DNA of 64,000 nt from Hydnum rufescens UP504 (lineage: Eukaryota; Basidiomycota; Agaricomycetes; Cantharellales; Hydnaceae). Position numbers and translations under genes: made by a program. This document shows, piece by piece, positions 49,660 to 60,737 of this stretch. The stretch lies in the NCBI GenBank assembly GCA_014904985.1, contig MU128940.1:186001-250000 (forward strand), read 5' to 3'. Under the pieces are notes generated by a model. That model ran no database searches. It saw nothing but the letters and a program-made list of their open reading frames with translations, and was not told the origin of the DNA. The first letter of the stretch is position 1, and every line of letters begins with the position of its first letter.

Positions 49660-50945
49660 ACTCGTGGTTATCATCTGCCCTCTTGACGGTTTGCTAGAGA
49701 AGAGGGAGACGAAGATTTTTAAAGCTCCGCTCCAATTCTCGTCACAAATAAAGCACAGCACACCTTCCATGCTTCTTCGAAATCTATCGGCAACACTACA
49801 TACCGGTTCTTTCGTACAGCTGGAGGAAGCGCCGTTGGATTCACTAACGCCATTTGGTGACTGAAACTGGTCACCCTGTAATCCTGCAGCTTGACAAATA
49901 GAAGCAATCTGTGCGGAGGCTAGTTTATCTGGTCGCGACACGTCTATCACCGACAATGAGCCGACGAATCGTGTCGAACAAGGGGACAACCTACAGTCCT
50001 CAAGATCCAGATCGGTCCCAAATTCATTTTGGATGTAATGGTCTGGAAAATAAGACGCTTCTCCCGCCGAGAAGACAACGGGAACTCGATCTTTCGATCA
50101 AGTCGACCTGGTCGAAGTAGTGCAGGATCGAGTGTATCTGCTCGGTTCGTTGCCATTATCACCTGTACCACGGCTGTCAATGATAGTCTAGGTGTAACTA
50201 GCGGACATGTATCGACCTTAACACTGCTGCCTTGATCGAAACCATCCATTTGATTCAGCAGCTGGAGTAATATAGGCTGCACCTCACGGTCGGCGCCTGT
50301 TTGTGCGTCGAATCATTTCGTCGTAATTGCATCAATCTAAAAATTATGGCAGGGGAATTTTCGCGGGCGAGGCGGAATACATCTCGGACCATGCGTGGCC
50401 CTTCGCCCAAATATTTTTGGACAAACTCGCTTCCGACGACGCGAATGAATGTGGCACTGGTATGATGCGCAACAGCCTTAACGAGCATAGTTTTCCCGGT
50501 GCCTTGTAATCCGCCACGATCAAACAAGGAGTTAAAAAAAGGGATAACAAACCATAGAAGTATACCTGGTGGACCATAGAGCAGCAGACCTCGCGGCGGG
50601 CTGATACCAATCTTTTTGTATAGGTAAAAGTGCGTGAGAGGGAGTTCGACCACCTCTCGGACCTCCCGCTTCTGAGTGTCCATCCCCCAAGTCCTGGCAC
50701 AAGACATCAGGCTTCTCGTCTGCATCCAACAATGCTATAGATGATGAATCGGCTTCCGGAGGTAGAATATCGACGAGCGCGTTGGAGTGCCGATGTAGCG
50801 CAACAGAGGAAAATGGTCTGAGCAACTCACGATCAAGAGTGGAGAGAATACGAGCGATGTGATTCGAGCCAGTTGTTGATCCTACTATTCCTCTTGTGAT
50901 CAATGGGTTCAAGGAACCGGCCAATTACCAATACTGTGCCCACCT
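49660..50945 (-). pseudogene. 26S proteasome ATPase RPT3, copy 2
   Basis: Longer relic of the same gene as 41480-42335. It starts near 50945 ([16 protein letters not shown]), then [43 protein letters not shown], and [18 protein letters not shown]. Walker A LLYGPPG is split by an intron before [14 protein letters not shown], followed by [38 protein letters not shown] and VRKNRYVVLPIDFEEAWK. Lesions: a frameshift after DHKR, another in the LG-GMDTQK region (about 50690), an in-frame 9-bp loss across Walker B (about 50337), the same TGA as copy 1 (50313-50315), and the same lost stop after HEF. The N-terminal 50-60 residues are missing. Non-functional. Confidence 0.88.
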
Positions 50946-51623
50946 TAAGTCTATGAATCTGTCATGTCACAGTCAGTGGTCTCAGTGTTACCTCATGTAA
51001 AAATGTGTCACAACACAATAGGGGCATTCATAGGTGTCACAGACAGAAATAGGGGGGCACTACTAGTTCACAACTCAATAGGGGCATTCATAGCATATTG
51101 GTAGGGTGTCACAGCCGGAAATTTGGCCAGAGAGTGGGGGAGGGGGGGGGGAAGGGTAAAATCAGTGTTCTCAGTGACCGTTGTTACCTCAAGATTTTTA
51201 GGGTCGCATGTCACAGAGGGGGTCATTGTAGTGTTAGCTCTAACCGGTGTCACGTCACACAAAAATCGCGCTCATACACTTAAGGTGGGTACAGTAGTAC
51301 GGATTGGATGCATTTGACTTCTTCTTGCGCTCGAATGAGCTCACATCTGAGATCGGCCAGTTCATCCTTAATATACCTTTCTTGGAGATCAAGTATCTCA
51401 AGGTGACAGACAAGTCTCTTGGATTTGATGTAGTAGTCCTCCTTTTGCAGCCCTTCACAGAGAGCTTTCTTCTCTGTCATGACAGATTCAAATCTGATAA
51501 TGCAATGATCATTAGTCACATACTTTTATCCCAATCTCGTCCATCATCGTTCCTAGTTACTGTGGTTTCTAGTTGAGAACGATGGTTACAACGCGTGTGT
51601 GTGGATATGGGCCAGGAGATTTA
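50946..51623. other. Repeat-rich stretch
   Basis: Rich in TGTCAC/GTGACA motifs and two near-identical 60-bp units (separate entry). A 79-codon minus-strand frame (51280-51519) has coiled-coil-like charge periodicity (ILDLQERYIKDELADLRCEL) but no recognised family. Confidence 0.45.
51001..51122. repeat. Direct repeat, about 60-bp period
   Basis: The segment containing CAATAGGGGCATTCATAG occurs at 51008-51033 and again at 51068-51093, each followed by GGTGTCACAG-type sequence (51033, 51104). Two imperfect tandem units. Confidence 0.7.
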
Positions 51624-52089
51624 GGGCCTGTTCGGCTACCCCAGAAACGTCTTGAAGAAATGCGTTTCTCAATTTAAAAATGGCAAAAACGACCTAAAAT
51701 GGTTCACCATTTTTATTGACCAAGCTTGCGAGGTCTTTATTTCTACTTCTGCCTGTTGTTTGTAGCGCAAAGTCCCTCGGACCAAACATGGTCACCCCGT
51801 GGGAAAGATGGTCACCCCGTGGGAACTGGTGCTTTTGGTTCCGCAGAGCCAAATTGGCTTCCGCGGACTCGCGCGGAGCCAACTTCGGATCCAAATGTAG
51901 TATACAGCACTCGGCTTCAATAGAACTTGCCATGTACAGTAACCTGCATTAGTATATATATACATCCAATCCAAAGTATGGCTCTTGGAGCACTGGCCCC
52001 ACAGTGGATAGAATTTGGAGTGCAATGCAATCAAGGCTGGAAAATACCGAAAAACATGAGGCTGACATGAGGCTAAGTCCCTCTAGTAG

Positions 52090-52831
52090 GGATGCCTAGG
52101 TTCAGTTTTGGTTCAGTTTTTGCCAATTTGGGCAAAACCTAAACCAGACCTGAACCTGACTGCTGAGGTTTGGTTCCAGAGTGGTTTGGTTTGGGTTTAA
52201 ACCAGGTTTAAACCTGAAACCTGAGATATAGGAGAAGCAAAACATTTTAGTAAGTACTACAGACTATCTGGACTCTCTCTGTGAGTCTTTGCATTGACCA
52301 CTTCCTTTGCATCCCATTTTCCATTCATATCTCATTCACACCCCTCCTTCACATCAATTTTCTGCTTACATATCTCCAGGGGATGGAACTTAGCTAACTA
52401 AATTGTGTCATATGACCCTAGACTGAGTTACAGTAACCTGTGCAAATCTCCAGATTTGATCCCAGAGCCATGTGCTTTATAACCTGCACAGATTACCCCA
52501 TTAGATTCCAGAGTCATGCAACTTTTGACTCTGAAATTACAGTACTGTGTGCAAATTGCTAGGTTTACTTCTGGAATTGAATGTATAGAAGGATGATAAT
52601 GATAATATGTGGAGAAATAAGGGTGAAAGTACATAGACTGGAAGGTACACCCTACCTTTCAGGTTCAGGTTTAAACCTGGGTTTGAACCAGGTTTTGGAT
52701 TCAGGGCAAGGGCAAAACCTAAACCAGACCTGAGGAAAATTGAATGAAACCTGACCCCAATGGAACTAGACCTGGGTCTGGTTTAGGTTTAAACCCAGGT
52801 TCCCAAGGTTTAAACCTGAACCTAGGCATCC
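52090..52831. mobile_element. Nested inverted-repeat element rich in GTTTAAAC
   Basis: GGATGCCTAGGTTCAG (52090-52105) and its exact complement CTGAACCTAGGCATCC (52816-52831) bound a 742-bp segment. Both ends are packed with repeats of AGGTTTAAACCTG, AAACCTAAACCAGACCTG and similar words in both orientations (52100-52230, 52660-52820), so the arms can pair over much longer stretches than the terminal 16 bp. No coding region. Probably a fold-back or MITE element inserted in the larger TIR element; the target-site duplication is unclear. Confidence 0.65.
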
Positions 52832-52849
52832 ATACACACCAGTACTCAT

Positions 52850-53696
52850 TTGCAAGTCAAAATCATGGCCCAGATGCTTCCAAGGCCTCATCAGATGATG
52901 CAGAGGGCTTAGAGAACACAATTGCACTTTCAGAAGGGGCAAATGTTATGCTTACAAGAAATCTTTGGACCAATGTTGGTCAGTGCACTTATTTATTTTA
53001 TTTTATTTTATAATTTTTGCTAATTTCTGACCCTTAGGCCTGGTGAATGGATCTCATGGAACTGTGGAAAAGATCCTATTTCACCCAACAAGTAACCCTA
53101 AACATGATCTTCCTGCTGCCATTCTCATTTGGTTTCCAGGATATACTGGTATACTATTTTGTTTTATGCTAATGTATGTGATCCAAAAAAACTTATATAT
53201 GTTTCTAGGACCAGTAGATGAACAATGGCAAGCATTTAAATCCTCAGACTACAATGACCCTATCATACCCATTCCTGCATTCAAAACAACATGGGACAAA
53301 GGAAACAGCACTTGCTCTTGACTTCAGTTCTCCTTGACTTTGGCCTATGCTATCACAGTTCATAAGAGCCAAGGTTTGACTCTTGAACATGCTGTAATTG
53401 ACCTTGGTGCAAAGGACTTTGCATTAGGACTTTCTTTTGTGGCCATTTCAAGGGTGAAGACTCTGGCAGGCATAGCATTTCATTCTCCATTTCCTGTTTC
53501 CTGCCTTAGAAATCTTCCTGATGACCACCCAGGTAAAGTGTCTATGAGGGAGCACTTGCAGGTGGATAAAGACCATCATGCCAATCTTTCATATACAGGA
53601 GACTTATGGACAAGACTTGAGCATGTATACATTTCTGGATTAACCTTTGGATATAATGTGCCAATTTTTTTTTTGCAACTCCCAGGGGATACCTGA
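52850..53696 (+). pseudogene. PIF1/Helitron-type helicase, C-terminal relic
   Basis: Reads in order as the end of a PIF1-like superfamily-1B helicase of the kind carried by Helitrons: ALSEGANVMLTRNLWTNVG, LVNGSHGTVEKILFHP, an intron, PIIPIPAFKTTWDKGNSTCS, then LAYAITVHKSQGLTLEHAVI with DLGAKDFALGLSFVAISRVK. The VHKSQGLT and SFVAISR motifs are helicase motifs V and VI. A TGA at about 53320 separates WDKGNSTCS from LQFSLTLAYA, and no Walker A/B part is present. A 5'-truncated dead copy lying inside the TTA-flanked TIR element. Confidence 0.75.
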
Positions 53697-53763
53697 AGCT
53701 CGGACCCAAATTATGAGGGGACCTCATAATTAAGCCTGGTATTGAGAAATTCGAACAGGCCCC

Positions 53764-54394
53764 TTACACATGACGCATCTGCATCCGTGTCGCTGTGGCA
53801 GTGATACGGACTGCAAGTGGTTAGGTTGTCCAGCCATCCCTCCCTCAGCTATGTAGAGTGTTTCATTAAAATTATTTGGCATGCTAGGACCCTTGGTGAT
53901 AGCAATTTAGAACTAGGGAAATGCTATTTGGCTCGTACGACTCCGCCATCCCTTACTCAGGACACTACTTTAAGGATTGGACAAACAAGAAGTGTCCTCG
54001 CATCACTCCTTAAGCTTGCCTGACCCCTTGGGAGTTTAAAGTATTATTTTTCGTACTGTATGCCGGATCCATTTTTATCCTGTGGAGGATCGGAATCCAA
54101 GTGATCGTCATCAGCCTCAGAGTCCCTTGGGTAGGCAGCAGTCCCGGATGTGATTCATAAGGGGGTGGACATAGTACCACAGCCTGACGTACATAAATTA
54201 CTTTTCCAAAAAAATCAACTGGTGCCATGCGCGAAATTTAGGGCATACAGTATCAGGAGAGCATATTGCTAAATTCGATGAGACCAAAATAAAATAACAT
54301 AAAATATTACCTAAGCCCAAAGGAACGAAACGAAAACCCAAATCGCAAAACCCAAAAATGGAGAAGAATGGTGGGGGAGTCATATAATCAAGGG
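53764..54394. other. Intergenic region
   Basis: Right flank of the TIR element and 3' flank of the KRE9/KNH-like gene. No gene recognised. Confidence 0.5.
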
Positions 54395-56159
54395 TCAACG
54401 CGAGATCCTATCCAAATCCAAAGGCGGCCTTGTGGCGTAGTTGATATCCGGCGGGGACGGAACCGGTGGCAAATTTCGGTTGAGACAGGCCGGATCGATC
54501 TCCATGTACGAGTTCAAGATGGACTGCATCGTCTCATAGTGGCCGTTTTCGTCCCCAGGCAACACCGGAGGCGTCAAGTCATGGAAAGGGGGGATGATGC
54601 CTAGGGCGGGTCTGAGAGCGCTAGGAGGCGGAGGTGCGATTCCGGTTGAGTTGAGTGTGTTAGTCGTGCCGTATTGCGGTGTAATTGTACGACTCAAATT
54701 TGGTCGTTCTGTATCAAGCGGAAGGGTGGGAATACTCAGCGAGGATGGCCGCATTTCTTGAATCGGAGGGGAAATCATGGGATTTTGTGGCGATGGCATA
54801 TAATAGGTCTGCGCAGCCAGGGGAAGTGAAAGACCTCCGGGTGGTACATATGGATAAGGCGCATAGCCAAGATAGGGCAGCTGATAGTGAGGCTGCACCG
54901 CAATGGAACTCGGCGGCTTGTCGGCCATCGAAAACTTGTCCATAGTGTCCAGAGATGACAACGTACTGACTCCAGATCGTGAGGGCGCCAAGGTCAATCC
55001 ATCGGACGCAAGACCTTTTGGTCCACGTCGTGCCCTTCGCTTGTAAAGGAGATAGACGAGGAGACCCGCCGAAGCGGCGAAAGCCACGATCGTAAGCGGT
55101 ACTGCAACGGCTGCTGCTATGGCGTTGGAACGGGATGAGCTAGCCGTCACTGGTTGTACATTAGGAGTGCTGATCGGCACACGAGTTATGGGAGGTACCA
55201 GTGGTCCTATAGGTGGTGGTCGTTCAAGAATCGTCGGAGTGGGCGAGATAGCGGATCCCCCTGCTGTCAAGATAGGGGATGCAGATCCACCCGAACCAGA
55301 TCCAGTCGGCATGCCAGGACTCAAATCTGTATTGCTGATCACAGGATCAGGAGGGCCTACTGCCGGTTGGGCCTGGGAATCTGCATCTGAGAGCAATTTG
55401 AAGGGGGGACTCTTGTAGGAGTCACCGAGATCCGACTGCATCAATAGATAGAAATAATTCGAGCTCGACAAGCTAGGAACCGCTCTATGGCAAACAGAGG
55501 GCATAAGAACTGGGGATTGTGCAATAGAAAAAAAGTCTTACAGGCTAATGCCGTACTCGCCCATGGTCGCTCCGGGTCTAACAGTCGGCCAAATATCGGC
55601 GCCGCACTCTTCAGAGTCAGTATCTGAGGCGTCGGAAGGGAGGCTGTTTGTAGAACCGTCCACAGGAACCTGATCCACCTGGTCAGAATTGGAATCAGAT
55701 GATGTTGGCGAGCCTGCATCGGTCATCGAGGGGGGTGCGACGGAAGACGAAGGATCGGATTGAACGCAAAGCTTGAACGAAGGGGAGATAACTTTCCTGC
55801 TCGAGATCCTATAAACGTTGCCTGATTAGTGGACATTCAATACTATGATTGGACGGTGCTTACCATGTGGCATTGATGAGATCATTGGATGTATATGTAG
55901 TCCCCGGGGAGGGACTAGTCCAGGTGACTTTGGAGGTTAATCCGGCACGGGCGATCGTAACAACCCAAAGCAGCGCAAAAATGGGGCAGAGGGATTTGCC
56001 TGCATCATCAAGGAGGCGCAAGTCGTATACAATCAAGAAAGCCCCAGTGTCTTGGACAATGGACAAAGCAAGTGCGGCGAATAGAGGCACAAGGAAGTTG
56101 AAGAACGAAAAGGGAGAAGGGCGGATGGTTTGAGACTCGTGGTCTATATAGCCCAGCAT
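54395..56159 (-). CDS. KRE9/KNH-like ectodomain membrane protein
   Basis: Type-I membrane protein. A hydrophobic signal-like segment (CPIFALLWVVTIARA) is followed by VTWTSPSPGTTYTSNDLINA, then after introns VISPSFKLCVQSDPSSS, an Asp/Ser-rich stretch, CGADIWPTVRPG, and SSSNYFYLLMQSDLGDSYKS. This is the pattern of the Ser/Thr-rich KRE9/KNH1-like cell-wall module. A Pro/Ser-rich stalk leads to a single transmembrane helix (AIAAAVAVPLTIVAFAASAG) and a basic stop-transfer KRRARRG, then a long Pro/Tyr-rich cytoplasmic tail to 54395. In yeast the module acts in beta-1,6-glucan assembly; the cytoplasmic tail here suggests a wall-sensor or scaffold role, which is inference. The start (56159 or a spliced one) is uncertain. 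Confidence 0.7.
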
Positions 56160-56219
56160 AGCTGGTCATGATTCAAACACGCCTGAAGCCAAGTATCCTC
56201 CGCAGTTGATTTGGGCATT

Positions 56220-56687
56220 TTAGTTCTGACGTCCGCGACGTCTTCCTATTCCTTCTTGGGCCAGTGTAAATCCTGTGATGTGGACAGACATGTCACATGT
56301 GACGATGGATGAGTCCTCCAGAATGATTAATGCGTTGTGACCTCGCTCAATGCTAGAGTACTTATTGATGATCAGTGTGGTTATCGCCGTGCCAAAGGTC
56401 GAGTAGCCTCTGCGTACCATCGGGCGCTTCACCTGGGAATCTGTTATGCAAAATGCTCGATCAGTACCGTCACACAAACACGAAACAAGGGCATTTGAGG
56501 CCCCTGCGTGGGCGTCAAGTCCACTCTGCCTGTTGCATCCATCCACAGCGTCTATCGACTCATTTAAACAGATCTGAAGACATTGTGGCAAGAAACCGTT
56601 CATGGAGTAGCTAGTTGGAGTCTCGGCCACTTGATCCCTTGCATCTCTTCCCTTGGGTCCATAACGAAATTGTGATATTGTACTCAC
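56220..56687 (-). CDS. Possible CFEM-like cysteine-rich protein (uncertain)
   Basis: A 155-codon frame includes GFLPQCLQICLNESIDAVDG-C and ALVSCLCDGTDRAFC. The spacing of these cysteines (C-x3-C ... C ... C-x-C ... C) resembles the start of a CFEM domain, a fungal extracellular heme/iron-binding module. A signal peptide was not found in frame, and the remaining cysteines would have to come from another exon. The gene model is incomplete, and the resemblance could be chance. Confidence 0.35.
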   Translation of the reverse strand: MSTISQFRYGPKGRDARDQVAETPTSYSMNGFLPQCLQICLNESIDAVDGCNRQSGLDAHAGASNALVSCLCDGTDRAFCITDSQVKRPMVRRGYSTFGTAITTLIINKYSSIERGHNALIILEDSSIVTCDMSVHITGFTLAQEGIGRRRGRQN

Positions 56688-59600
56688 ATCAGCTCAGGGA
56701 GTCTCAGAGTCTGCCAAAAGTACCGGAAAATATTGCAGCAGCCTTGTTGTCTTTCAGAATGGAGCGGACCTGCGCTTTTGCGGAGTAGGTGAGTGCTCAA
56801 CCCATTTTATCATATACTCATCAATGCAAAAGTAAAAGTAATGAGATGTTGCGTGACCGCTCCTTTGCCTCCTCCTAATTTCCTATCGCCTTTGGATTTG
56901 TAGTGTCTTCCTCTCCCTGCGGCTGGTTCGGCACTACATGATGAATAAAGGCGGGTGGGGGTAGGCCGTCCCCCAGGTCCAACTGGGGCTAGGGGTTCCG
57001 TAGCCACTGCACCTGTGGGATTCTCACCTGAGCATACCGTGCTGTCCATCCGCTGTGACTTGAGTGACCTCGGTTGGTGGTGAGGTCAAGCCACATTAAA
57101 CTATAGGATATGGTGAATGCAACTTTTGAATAGGACTATTTCGATCCGCCAGGATATGGTTGATTTAGCTTGCTTGGGTGGTTGTCCTTCCGACAGTTGC
57201 GAGTTGAATGGAAATATTGGTCCTAATCTTCAATGAATGAAAAAGAATCCAAATCGAATCCAATAGGTTATGGGATTGAGCGCCACCACCAGAACCAGAC
57301 TGACAGCCTGCGCACTCTCATCGGCGAAATTTTTGGATTACCTATCACGGCTTCCTACAAGTCTCTCGGGGGTGGGGTCATGCAGAATTACCTAGGATGG
57401 AATACGATCCAGGAGTTCCACTTAGTGCCCATGCGAAGGGGCCGGAGCTACTAGGGAGTGAGTATTTGACTCCCAGGCCTCTGTTTTCGTATATCAAATT
57501 CCCTGTTTCATTAACGTGTATGCATCTACTATTTGAGTAGTAATGGAACTCTTTGAGTGACCACTTCTCGGTTCTACTCTGAGCGCAGTCTCACTGCGAA
57601 TCTGACCCAATTCTAGAACCGAGGACAGCCATCGGAGGGAAATTTTGGCATTTTGGGGTGTATTTAGACTGCACAAGCTATTTTTTTTTGCAGCAGGCTA
57701 TCCACCTGACTATGGAGCCACGGTTTCGCAATGGGGCCGATACAGTGGAAGGAAGCTTGTATCATCAGACATGTTCTCATGGAATCCCCGTCTCGTTGCG
57801 CAGCAGAGTACGTTCGGCACTTTGCCGCCAAGGATCAGCCACAATTCAGTTGGATCGGAGCCACCCGAATGAAATTTCAAAAGTGCCTATGTACGCTTTG
57901 CCGGCGGTACCGTCTAAACCCCGATGATCTGTTTGCATTTCCCCACTGTTGCGTGAAGTGTGCCCAAGCAACGAACTGGACTGCGGCGAGCCTCGAAGAC
58001 TTATAAAGATCCGATCATTCCCACGGCCACCGGGTCCATTCCCACGACTTTGGCCTCGCGTCGTGTCCAGGACCTCCGGCTACTATCTATGGGCCTGACC
58101 TCAGTTCACAGATTTTCACTTCCGTAGAGCACTGGTTACATATCTCCTCTCCCCACCTCGGTGTGGCGTACGCGGCTCGTCGCACTCCAAAGGAATTATT
58201 TCTTGGAGTTTGCAATTTTGGCCTGCGATCGTGCAGAGTAGATCATACAGGGGCTTCTGAGAGTGAGAAACATCCTAGATACGGTGTTCACGCACACTTT
58301 TCCAGATCCTGGTTTTTCGTCGTCTCTGAGGGGGTGGGTCAAACTATAGCCGAATTGATGGGGCAAGAGATTGTCATTGAACGAGGCCAATACAGGAATA
58401 ATCACATCGATAGGGAAGTTTGATTTTATTGCTAGGGTGGTCAAAAATTGAATTGACCATGTCAGTTGTTGTCCGGGGTCTCACCCCCTGACTGTACTTG
58501 TGACCTGGTCAATTCAAACCACGGGGGGTGAATTGCGGACGAGCTCCAGTGTCGGCCCCAAGGGACCCCTGCAACTCCAGGAGCACGACGAGGTTTTCAG
58601 GCATGGGTTGTACAAGTGCAGACGCGAGTATTCAAGAACAGGATATCTTGAATTTCATATGGACCCCAAACACCCTCCCTGAAAATCAAATCTACCACCA
58701 AAGTTGAATTTCCCTGTGATTATTGCTGTAAGAGGACTGAAAAATGTATACAGGTGTGTTGCGCAAAAGAAGCTTCATATTTTGTGCTCAACGTGGTTCT
58801 ACAGAACTTGAGAAAAACCCGAGAATTTTCCACGAAAAAAGATTGTATCTTTCACACCAGTACTTTAAAATACTATGCCTGTGCATGCATTCCGCTGACG
58901 TTCTGTGTGCATGACGATGTGGATTAATATTCTCCTGTGACTCTTGGGGTCCTTTGGGGTCTTAGGGATTCCACAGACATGGCAAAGAGGAGCGAATGCT
59001 GGGTGGTCATTCCCCCATAGCCGCTCATCTGTAAGAATCTAACGTATGGGCATTTCGTGCCGTCTAATCGCTGTCTCAGCTTCAGTGGCCCCAATCAATC
59101 CAACATCAGCATGTGCTCGGCAAGTGTCGAGATGTGGCCATTCCTGACTTTGAACTTCGAACCACGGCGAGTTGCAATTGTTCCTACGGGTTTAGATGCT
59201 TTCAACTCATCCTGGCCATTTCCTGGTGCGCAAACCAACCTCTCTAGATGCAGAACAAACAGAAATTGGATTTCTCTTCCCCGATGCAAAGTTATGGGCT
59301 GTCATTCTTCTGACATTAGATCAATTTGGAAAGGAGCCACCGGCTATGGCTACATGAAACATCTGCATTATTTCATTGGCCAGGAAGAGTATGGACTTGC
59401 GGCGCAGTTTTGACCCGAGCAGTTGTGGCGCTAGAGGCTTCAGCCGGATACAGTTCTCCTGGTGGCATCAACGCCGTGGGAAATGACTCGTGCCTGGGAA
59501 TGAACGTAAAGATCGGATCGGACCGCAGATTTCTCAACCAGGCAGGCGCGACACTCTATCATCTACCCATCCCGCCAGCATTTCCATCACCATTCAGCAC

Positions 59601-59980
59601 TGGGGCTGGCACAATGTCTTGTTTGGCGATGAAGTTGATTGGTCAGCAAGGCAGATTCCGAGAACATGGAGAGTGATGGCCCAGTTGGGTGTTCAGGTCC
59701 CTGTTTGTTTTTCCGATTTTTGGGTCAAATTCTAGCCGCCTACGGGTCCCGTGCACAATAGGCACCCGTATTACATGATCCGGGCCCCGTTTGGTATTGG
59801 TCACGCCTCCCCTGGCTGTTTTTTTTCGAGCCAATGCAGCTGGAAGGTGCACCCAGAATTTCGGCTATTTCACCATGGCCTATCATAAATTTGTCATTAT
59901 GTCATGCCTCAGCCTTTATCAAGCTGCTGAATTCTCGCCCAGTCCCTCCAGTCCTCCGCGCAAGATCACTCCTCTAAATC
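56688..59980. other. Gene-poor region with fragmentary frames
   Basis: 3.3 kb without a recognisable gene. The best frames (57731-58006, with CLCTLCRRYRLNPDD; 58163-58423; 59326-59676) have no known domain and no clear splice structure. A small inverted repeat TTGAATTGACC / GGTCAATTCAA sits at 58449-58459 and 58507-58517. The last about 150 bp are the promoter side of carbonic anhydrase. Confidence 0.45.
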
Positions 59981-60737
59981 ATGTCTACCACCGAAGAACA
60001 ATACATCAAGGCTAACGAGAACTATGTCAAGAACCTTGAGCCCGAGCGCAAGGATCTTCCTCTCAAACCCTCAACCCCGGTGAGGCGTCTTGGTGTTGAT
60101 TCGCAGCCTTGCAATAATCCTAACTTAGCGTGCACCCCACAGGTAATCATTATCACCTGCATGGACGCCAGAATTGTGTGAGGCGGTCCGATAGCACTGA
60201 TGAACTGGATTCTCATATTATCTCTCGTTCAAGTCCTTCTCAAGCCCTCGGTCTAGCAGAAGGTGAAACCTTTGTGGTTCGTAATGTTGGGGGGCGAACG
60301 TGAGTCTCATGAATTATCATATCTTCCACCCGCTGAGCTAGGCGTTCTTCCAGTGTCGAGGCCATCCGGAGTCTCGTCATCGCGCAACAGTTCTTTGGCA
60401 CAAAGGAAATCATCGTACTCCACCACGTGCATACGCCTGCCAAATTGAGTAATGATGTCCCAACTGACTTTTTCTCCCCTCACATTAGACCGATTGTGGC
60501 CTGCTCAGGTTCAAAGACCCTCAGGTTCACGAAAAACTCAAGGCGAATCCACCTAGAAAGAACGTTCCAATCGCTTCCACAGTCGACAGCATGGTCTTCC
60601 TTCCTATTTCCGATACACAGGTGACTCTGAAAGAAGATGTCGAATTCCTCAAAGGGCATCCTTTGCTTTATGAAGACTCTCAAATAACGGGTTGGATATT
60701 TGACGTGAAGGATGGCAAGGTCACGAAAGTCATTTAA
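59981..60737 (+). CDS. Beta-class carbonic anhydrase
   Basis: Zinc enzyme interconverting CO2 and bicarbonate, needed for growth at ambient CO2 in fungi. Start 59981 (MSTTEEQYIKANENYVKNL). Exons give the zinc/catalytic motif CMDAR in VIIITCMDARIV, then ALGLAEGETFVVRNVGGR, EAIRSLVIAQQFFGTKEIIV, and LHH joined by an intron (GTGCAT...CATTAG) to TDCG, supplying the His-x2-Cys zinc ligands. The C-terminal part (KNVPIASTVDSMVFLP, LKEDVEFLKGHPLLYEDSQI, GWIFDVKDGKVTKVI) ends at 60737. Size and ending match fungal cytosolic enzymes; frame intact. Confidence 0.92.

Larger units (their letters stand above)
51624..53763. mobile_element. TIR-bounded element, about 2.1 kb, TTA flanks
   Basis: The left end TTA-GGGCCTGTTCGG (51621 onward) and right end CGAACAGGCCCC-TTA (53752-53766) form 11-bp inverted ends flanked by TTA. 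TTA target sites and GGGCCTGTT-type termini are usual for PIF/Harbinger (Tourist-like) elements. The interior has no transposase but contains a 17-bp tandem duplication (TGGTCACCCCGTGGGAA, about 51789-51825), the inverted-repeat element 52090-52831 and a helicase relic. The right end has one C more than the left. Confidence 0.6.

Noticed and set aside
58449..58517. 11-bp inverted repeat TTGAATTGACC / GGTCAATTCAA
   Set aside because: Short arms in AT-rich intergenic DNA; insufficient for an element or terminator call.
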